From the NCBI RefSeq assembly GCF_021044825.1, contig NZ_JAJNOC010000001.1:372001-436000 (forward strand): a DNA stretch of 64,000 bases, read 5' to 3'. This document shows, piece after piece, positions 59,859-64,000 of the stretch. This DNA comes from Massilia phyllostachyos. Its GTDB lineage: Bacteria; Pseudomonadota; Gammaproteobacteria; Burkholderiales; Burkholderiaceae_D. A program made the translations under genes and the position numbers. Position 1 is the first letter of the stretch. The number at the start of each line of letters is the position of its first letter. The notes below the pieces were generated by a model. That model was not told the DNA's origin and did no database searches. It saw nothing but the letters and a program-made list of their open reading frames with translations.

Positions 59859-59960
59859 GAGGGTGTGAAAAAACGGCTATGGCAAGGCGCCGGGTCGAAG
59901 ACAGTAGACTCGTACGGCGAGACGAGGCAACGCAGCCATAGACGAATTTTTCACACACTC
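59859..59960. repeat. 101-bp palindrome-bounded element, copy 2 (102 bp)
   Basis: The ends are GAGGGTGTGAAAAA and TTTTTCACACACTC (one mismatch). Inside, CTATGGC pairs with GCCATAG, whereas copy 1 has CTACGGC with GCCGTAG, a compensatory change. It also follows a coding sequence directly and is followed by a GTAG-type hairpin. Confidence 0.85.
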
Positions 59961-59987
59961 GTAGCGTGGGTGGCGGGGCCGCCCACG
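59961..59987. repeat. GTAG-GTGGGCGG dispersed hairpin, copy 5
   Basis: GTAG, then CGTGGGTGGC and GCCGCCCACG form a 10-bp stem (one G-T wobble) with a GGG loop. It lies between the 101-bp element and the stop of the small membrane protein gene. Confidence 0.7.
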
Positions 59988-60323
59988 TTATGCACAGCCC
60001 TGGACCAGCAGCAGCGGCAGGCCGGTCCAGACGATACCGACGAAGGCCAGCACGGCGCCGAGCGACGCCGACCAGTCCACCAGCGCGGCATCCTTCGCAT
60101 TGCGCAGGATGCCGCGCTCGCGCCACAGCAGCCAGGCGCACAGCGCCAACGCCAGCACCGTCGCAATCCCCATCGGCAGCAGGTCCGGCCCGCCGGCGCG
60201 CATGAGCGCCGGCGTGCACTGCGCCGCCGCCAGCAGGTAGCAGAAGGTGAAGTGCCCCGCCCACACCAGCAGGGGCAGGGTGCCGCGCAACAGCTGTCGC
60301 CAGAATCGGTCTTGCATGTTCAC
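59988..60323 (-). CDS. small membrane protein of the cytochrome oxidase operon, uncharacterised
   Basis: 111 residues with three hydrophobic helices: LLVWAGHFTFCYLLAAAQC, LPMGIATVLALALCAWLLW, and GAVLAFVGIVWTGLPLLLVQGC. The GTG at 60323 overlaps the stop of the oxidase I-III gene (GTGA), or an ATG at 60317 may be used. As the last gene of the oxidase operon it may be an assembly or accessory subunit. I do not recognise a named family. A dispersed hairpin abuts its stop codon. Confidence 0.8.
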   Translation of the reverse strand: MNMQDRFWRQLLRGTLPLLVWAGHFTFCYLLAAAQCTPALMRAGGPDLLPMGIATVLALALCAWLLWRERGILRNAKDAALVDWSASLGAVLAFVGIVWTGLPLLLVQGCA

Positions 60324-62821
60324 TCCATCAGCAGCGGCAAGCCCTGCACCAGCAGCATGCCGGCGATGCCCTGCAGGGTGACGTAGTGCCAGATCAGGGC
60401 GACGTTGTCGAGCGTCGCCCGGCTGTGTTCACCCAGGTGGCCGCGCCAGTGGCGCAGCGCCAGGTAGGGGCCGGCGATCGCCAGCAGCACCACGTGCAGG
60501 CCCTGGTAGCCGAGCAGCCCGCCGATGCCGGCGGCCCAGGCGCTGACGGTCGGGTCCAGCCCGGCGAACTGGTGGCCGCGCAGGTCGAGCAGGAAGGAGG
60601 CCGCGGTGCAGCCCAGCGCCAGCAGCACCAGCCAGGGCAGGCGCGCCTTGCCGAGCGAGCGCATGGCGAGCAGGATCAGCGCCGAGGAAGCGAGCAGCAG
60701 GCCGCCGGATGCCAGCGTCCAGGGCAGGGTGGGCAGCGCCGCGCCGGGCGGCGGGCAGACCATCAGGCGCATCGAGGCGTGCACGTAGGCATAGCCGAAG
60801 GAAGTGAAGATGCAGGCGTCGACGATCAGCGTGATGAAGATGCCCCACCAGGATTGCGAGGCGGTCCCCTTGGCGCCCACCTTCAGCACCAGGTCGTCGG
60901 CCACGCGCGCCTCCCTGATCGGCGGCTTGCGGTCCGACTCCCACAGCCAGGCCACGGTGCCGGCCACCGCCATGATCCCGAAGATCCAGGCCAGCAGCAC
61001 CGCCTTCACCGTCAGCAGCAGGAAGAAGCCGGCGGTGCCGAGCGCCGCGATCACGGGCAGCCAGCTGTCGGTCGGCAGCACCATCAGGTAGCGCGGTTCG
61101 GCCGACACGGGGCTGGTGGCGATGGTTTCGCGCAGGCCGGTGGCGGTGCCGGGCAGGTAGTGCTGGCCGCGGTCGACTTCCTCGGACAGCGTCGGCTGCT
61201 CCCACAGCGGATTGATCGTGGTGATGCGCGGGATGCTGCGGTTGCCGTAGGACTCGGAGGTGAGCCATTCGAGGGTCGGCGCATTCCACGGGTTGCCGAC
61301 TTCCTTCTCGGGCCGGCGCAGGGTGCGCACCGCGTCGACGATGAACAGCAGCACGCCGAAGGCGAAGATGAAGGCGCCGACGGTGGAGAGCAGGTTCAGG
61401 AAGTCCCAGCCGAGCTGCGCATCGTAGGTATAGACCCGGCGCGGCATGCCCTGCAGGCCGGTGATGTGCATCGGGAAGAAGGCGAGGTTGAAGCCGCCGA
61501 ACATCATCCAGAACACCCAGCGCGCCAGCCGCTCCGACATGCGCTGGCCCTTGACCAGCGGCAGCCAGTAGTACATCGCCGCGAACACCGGGAACACCAT
61601 GCCGCCGATCAAGACGTAGTGCAGGTGGGCGACGATGAAATAGGTGTCGTGCACCTGCCAGTCGAAGGGCACCACCGCGACCATCACGCCGGTCAGCCCG
61701 CCCAGCACGAAGATGAACATGAAGCCCATCAGGAACAGGGCCGGGGAATTCATCTGCACGCGGCCGTTCCACAGGGTGGCGATCCAGGCGAACACCTGGA
61801 TCCCGGTCGGGATCGCGACCGCCATGCTGGCCGCCGAGATGAAGCTCATCTCGAGCACGCCCAGGCCGGATGTGAACATGTGGTGGGCCCACAGCCCGAA
61901 GCTGAAGAAGCCCACGCCGACCAGGGCCACGATGATGGCGCGCCGCCCCACCAGCGGGGTGGCGGCGATGGTCGGGACCATGGTCGAGACCATGCCGGCC
62001 GCCGGCAGGAAGATGATGTAGACCTCGGGGTGGCCGAAGAACCAGAACAGGTGCTGCCACAGGATCGGGTCGCCGCCGCGGTCGGCGATGAAGAAAGGCC
62101 AGTCGAAGGCGCGTTCCAGTTCCAGCAGGGCGGTGCCGGCGATCACGGCGGGGAAGGCGAACACGATCATCACGGCCACCACCAGCATGGCCCAGGCATA
62201 CACCGGCATGCGGCGCAAGGTCATGCCGGGGGCGCGCGTGAACAGGATGCCGACGATGAGTTCGACCGCGCCCGCGATCGCCGAGATCTCGATGAAGCCG
62301 ATCCCCAGCAGCCAGAAGTCGGCGTTCAGGCCGGGCGAATACTGCTCCCCGGTATAGGGCGGATACATGAACCAGCCGCCGTTCGGCGCCAGGCCCACGA
62401 AGATCGTGCAGAAGAAGGCCAGGCCGCCGAAGGCATAGGCATAGAAGGCATAGGCCGACAGGCGCGGGAAGGGCAGGTCGCGCGCCCCCAGCATGTTCGG
62501 CAGCAGGTAGACCGCGATCGCCTCGACGATCGGAATCGCGAACAGGAACATCATCACCGTGCCGTGCATGGTGAAGACCTGGTTGTAGGTCTCGGGCGAG
62601 AGCAGGGCGTTGTCGGGCACCGCCAGCTGCACCCGCATGACGAGGGCCAGGATGCCGGCCAGGATGAAGAACAGCAGGGCGGTGCCGATGTAGAGCAGGC
62701 CGATGCTGGTGTTGTTCACCGAGCTGAAAAAGCGCCAGCCGGTCGGCGTGCGCCACACCTCCTTGAGCCGGTCGAATTCGCCGTCCGGCCGCGGCAGGGA
62801 ATTGGGGAGCTGCTGGGTCAT
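60320..62821 (-). CDS. cytochrome c oxidase subunit I-III fusion (CoxA-CoxC)
   Basis: 833 residues joining the catalytic subunit I (~1-560) to a subunit-III-like domain (~600-833). Subunit I carries the haem and CuB ligands: FTMHGTVMMFL, FWFFGHPEVYIIFLPAAG, AHHMFTSGL, and DTYFIVAHLHYVLIGG. The C-terminal part has helices with SFGYAYVHAS and YQGLHVVLLAIAGPY, and ends ALIWHYVTLQGIAGMLL. It is a proton-pumping terminal oxidase reducing O2 to water. The ATG at 62821 overlaps the coxB stop, and its own stop overlaps the next gene, so translation is tightly coupled. Confidence 0.94.
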   Translation of the reverse strand: MTQQLPNSLPRPDGEFDRLKEVWRTPTGWRFFSSVNNTSIGLLYIGTALLFFILAGILALVMRVQLAVPDNALLSPETYNQVFTMHGTVMMFLFAIPIVEAIAVYLLPNMLGARDLPFPRLSAYAFYAYAFGGLAFFCTIFVGLAPNGGWFMYPPYTGEQYSPGLNADFWLLGIGFIEISAIAGAVELIVGILFTRAPGMTLRRMPVYAWAMLVVAVMIVFAFPAVIAGTALLELERAFDWPFFIADRGGDPILWQHLFWFFGHPEVYIIFLPAAGMVSTMVPTIAATPLVGRRAIIVALVGVGFFSFGLWAHHMFTSGLGVLEMSFISAASMAVAIPTGIQVFAWIATLWNGRVQMNSPALFLMGFMFIFVLGGLTGVMVAVVPFDWQVHDTYFIVAHLHYVLIGGMVFPVFAAMYYWLPLVKGQRMSERLARWVFWMMFGGFNLAFFPMHITGLQGMPRRVYTYDAQLGWDFLNLLSTVGAFIFAFGVLLFIVDAVRTLRRPEKEVGNPWNAPTLEWLTSESYGNRSIPRITTINPLWEQPTLSEEVDRGQHYLPGTATGLRETIATSPVSAEPRYLMVLPTDSWLPVIAALGTAGFFLLLTVKAVLLAWIFGIMAVAGTVAWLWESDRKPPIREARVADDLVLKVGAKGTASQSWWGIFITLIVDACIFTSFGYAYVHASMRLMVCPPPGAALPTLPWTLASGGLLLASSALILLAMRSLGKARLPWLVLLALGCTAASFLLDLRGHQFAGLDPTVSAWAAGIGGLLGYQGLHVVLLAIAGPYLALRHWRGHLGEHSRATLDNVALIWHYVTLQGIAGMLLVQGLPLLME

Positions 62822-63762
62822 TTCAGGGACTCGAGATAGGCGGCCAGCGCGGCCAGGGATGCGGGATCGAGCTCGCGCGAGCCGGGCATGAAGACGCCGG
62901 GCTTGGACGTGTGCGGGTCGGCGATCCAGCCCGCCAGGCTGTCGCGCCGGGTGGGCAGGGCGCCGGCGCCGATGTGCATGCGGCTGCCCACGTGGGTGAG
63001 ATCGGGCCCCAGGCGCGACTCTTCGGCCACGCCGCGGACCGTGTGGCAGGCCTGGCAGCGCTGCGCCAGGAACAGCTCGCGGCCCTTGGCCAGCTGCGGG
63101 CTGTCGGCGGGAGCGGCCGGCTGTGCCTGGCGCGCCAGCCAGGCGTCGAAGTCCTGCTGGGTCGAGGCGACCACGTGCAGCGCCATCTTCGCATGCTGTT
63201 CGCCGCAGTATTCCGCGCACTGGCCGCGGTAGACGCCGGGCTTCTCGGCGCGCAGGCTCAGGCCCGTCACGCGCCCCGGCACCATGTCGCGCTTGCCCGC
63301 GAGCGCCGGCACCCACAGGCTGTGGATCACGTCGGCCGAATTCAGGCCCAGGTAGACCGCGCGCCCCACGGGAATATGGATCTCGTTGGCGGTGACGATC
63401 TCGCGTCCGCTCACCGGGTCGTGGTAGCGCACTTCCCACCACCACATCTTGGCCGTGACCGAAATCGTGAGTGCATCCTGCGAGGATTGCGGCGCCAGCT
63501 GGGCGCTGCGCCAGGTGCTCCAGCCCAGCAGGGCGGAGAGCACCACGACCGGGAAGGCGACGCCGCCGCCGCCGATCCACAGCATGGCGCGCGCGGGACG
63601 CTCGTGGCGGCGCAGGCTGAGGAAGAGCAGCGCCATCACGGCGATGAAGATCAGCGTGCCGGCGCCGAACAGCACCCAGGTGAAGTGGCTGATGATGAGG
63701 GCGTCCCAGCCGGCGGGGTGCAGGACGGACTGCGCGTTATCGAGCGGGAGCACGGCGTTCAT
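62818..63762 (-). CDS. coxB: cytochrome c oxidase subunit II with C-terminal cytochrome c domain
   Basis: 314 residues. Two N-terminal helices lead to a cupredoxin domain with the CuA ligands H147, C182, C186, H190 and M193 (DVIHSLWVPAL, CAEYCGEQHAKM). A fused C-type haem domain follows with C236, C239 and H240 (CQACH) and Met ligand candidates near VFMPGS. This is the caa3 arrangement, in which subunit II carries its own cytochrome c. It overlaps the cytochrome c gene at 63759 and the subunit I-III gene. Confidence 0.94.
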   Translation of the reverse strand: MNAVLPLDNAQSVLHPAGWDALIISHFTWVLFGAGTLIFIAVMALLFLSLRRHERPARAMLWIGGGGVAFPVVVLSALLGWSTWRSAQLAPQSSQDALTISVTAKMWWWEVRYHDPVSGREIVTANEIHIPVGRAVYLGLNSADVIHSLWVPALAGKRDMVPGRVTGLSLRAEKPGVYRGQCAEYCGEQHAKMALHVVASTQQDFDAWLARQAQPAAPADSPQLAKGRELFLAQRCQACHTVRGVAEESRLGPDLTHVGSRMHIGAGALPTRRDSLAGWIADPHTSKPGVFMPGSRELDPASLAALAAYLESLK

Positions 63763-64000
63763 CGCAGCGTGTACAGGTAAGCCGCCATGTGGCGCGCCTC
63801 CTGCTCCGTGAGGCCCATCGGCGGCATCTCGGTGCCGGGCTTGAGCGCATGCGGCACGCGCAGCCAGCGCACCATGTTGTCGGGACTGTTGGGAATGCCG
63901 CCGGCGATGTAGCTCAGGCGGCCGATGTAGTCGAGCGAAGGGCCGGAGTCGCCCGCGGCGCCCTGCACGCCCGGGATCGCGTGGCAGGCCCCGCACTGGT
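63759..64000 (-). CDS. cytochrome c (5' end outside window)
   Basis: A partial reading frame. The visible part begins in QCGACHAIPGVQGAAGDSG, a CxxCH haem site, and ends ARHMAAYLYTLR, with MPPMGLTEQEA giving the Met axial ligand region. 80 codons are visible to the stop. It overlaps coxB by 4 bp and is the upstream member of the caa3 oxidase operon, presumably feeding electrons to CoxB. The N-terminus and any signal peptide or further domains lie beyond base 64000. Confidence 0.88.
   Translation of the reverse strand, partial: QCGACHAIPGVQGAAGDSGPSLDYIGRLSYIAGGIPNSPDNMVRWLRVPHALKPGTEMPPMGLTEQEARHMAAYLYTLR

Noticed and set aside
60386..62839. 817-codon plus-strand frame opposite the oxidase I-III gene
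   Set aside because: Translation is a Gln/His/Gly/Arg-rich shadow, and the other strand contains all haem and copper ligands.

Overview
This 64-kb window is high-GC bacterial chromosome. It is densely packed with genes, with many 4-bp ATGA/GTGA overlaps. The gene content points to a betaproteobacterium of the Burkholderiales, most likely Oxalobacteraceae (Massilia/Telluria group). The reasons are a hutU-H-G-F-D-I operon, a CeoR/LlpE-type RND efflux locus, a zinc-independent (type B) L31 near rho, and families of dispersed GC-rich palindromes. The genus is inferred from gene content and was not tested by a search. I see no prophage, insertion sequence, CRISPR array or rRNA operon. One tRNA-Leu(CAA) is present.

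Layout. 0-2.4 kb: truncated M16 protease, metallophosphoesterase and PncC/CinA amidase, all leftward. 2.8-7.5 kb: a hybrid histidine kinase overlapping a REC-PAS-GGDEF-EAL-REC protein. 7.6-11 kb: thiL and a malic enzyme. 11.3-15.6 kb: GDP-D-rhamnose synthesis (gmd, rmd) with two GT4 glycosyltransferases. 15.7-21 kb: an HD-GYP response regulator, an MHYT hybrid kinase and a periplasmic binding protein. 21.3-27 kb: tRNA-Leu, a small membrane protein, a GT39-like transferase, rpmE2, rho, trxA and a lone receiver. 27-31.5 kb: hutC, ada with an oxygenase, and a secreted amidohydrolase. 31.7-39 kb: the complete six-gene hut operon, whose promoter carries a HutC-like operator. 39.2-41.3 kb: acetyltransferase, EamA exporter, DUF962/Mpo1-like protein. 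41.3-49.8 kb: LysR regulator, small secreted protein, LlpE-like hydrolase with an altered nucleophile, and a three-part RND pump. 49.8-55.4 kb: two DNA glycosylases, a TPR lipoprotein, an HDOD protein, a chemoreceptor and a secreted Cache protein. 55.7-59.9 kb: KamA-like radical SAM enzyme, MFS transporter, PQQ-type sugar dehydrogenase homologue. 60-64 kb: a caa3-type oxidase operon with fused subunits, running off the right edge.

How the parts work together. The hut genes convert histidine to glutamate through formiminoglutamate and N-formylglutamate, and HutC probably represses them through a site inside the -35/-10 spacer. Four proteins form a dense two-component and cyclic-di-GMP signalling layer. 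Ada, its partner oxygenase and the two glycosylases handle alkylated or deaminated DNA; both glycosylase genes look leaderless. The RND locus matches the known ceoR-llpE-ceoAB-opcM arrangement.

Non-coding structure is the least explained part. There are two copies of a ~101-bp palindrome-bounded element with a compensatory base change. There are five GTAG-GTGGGCGG hairpins, two REP-like pairs, a candidate sRNA downstream of hutI, and a leader with a mini-ORF and hairpins ahead of the efflux genes.
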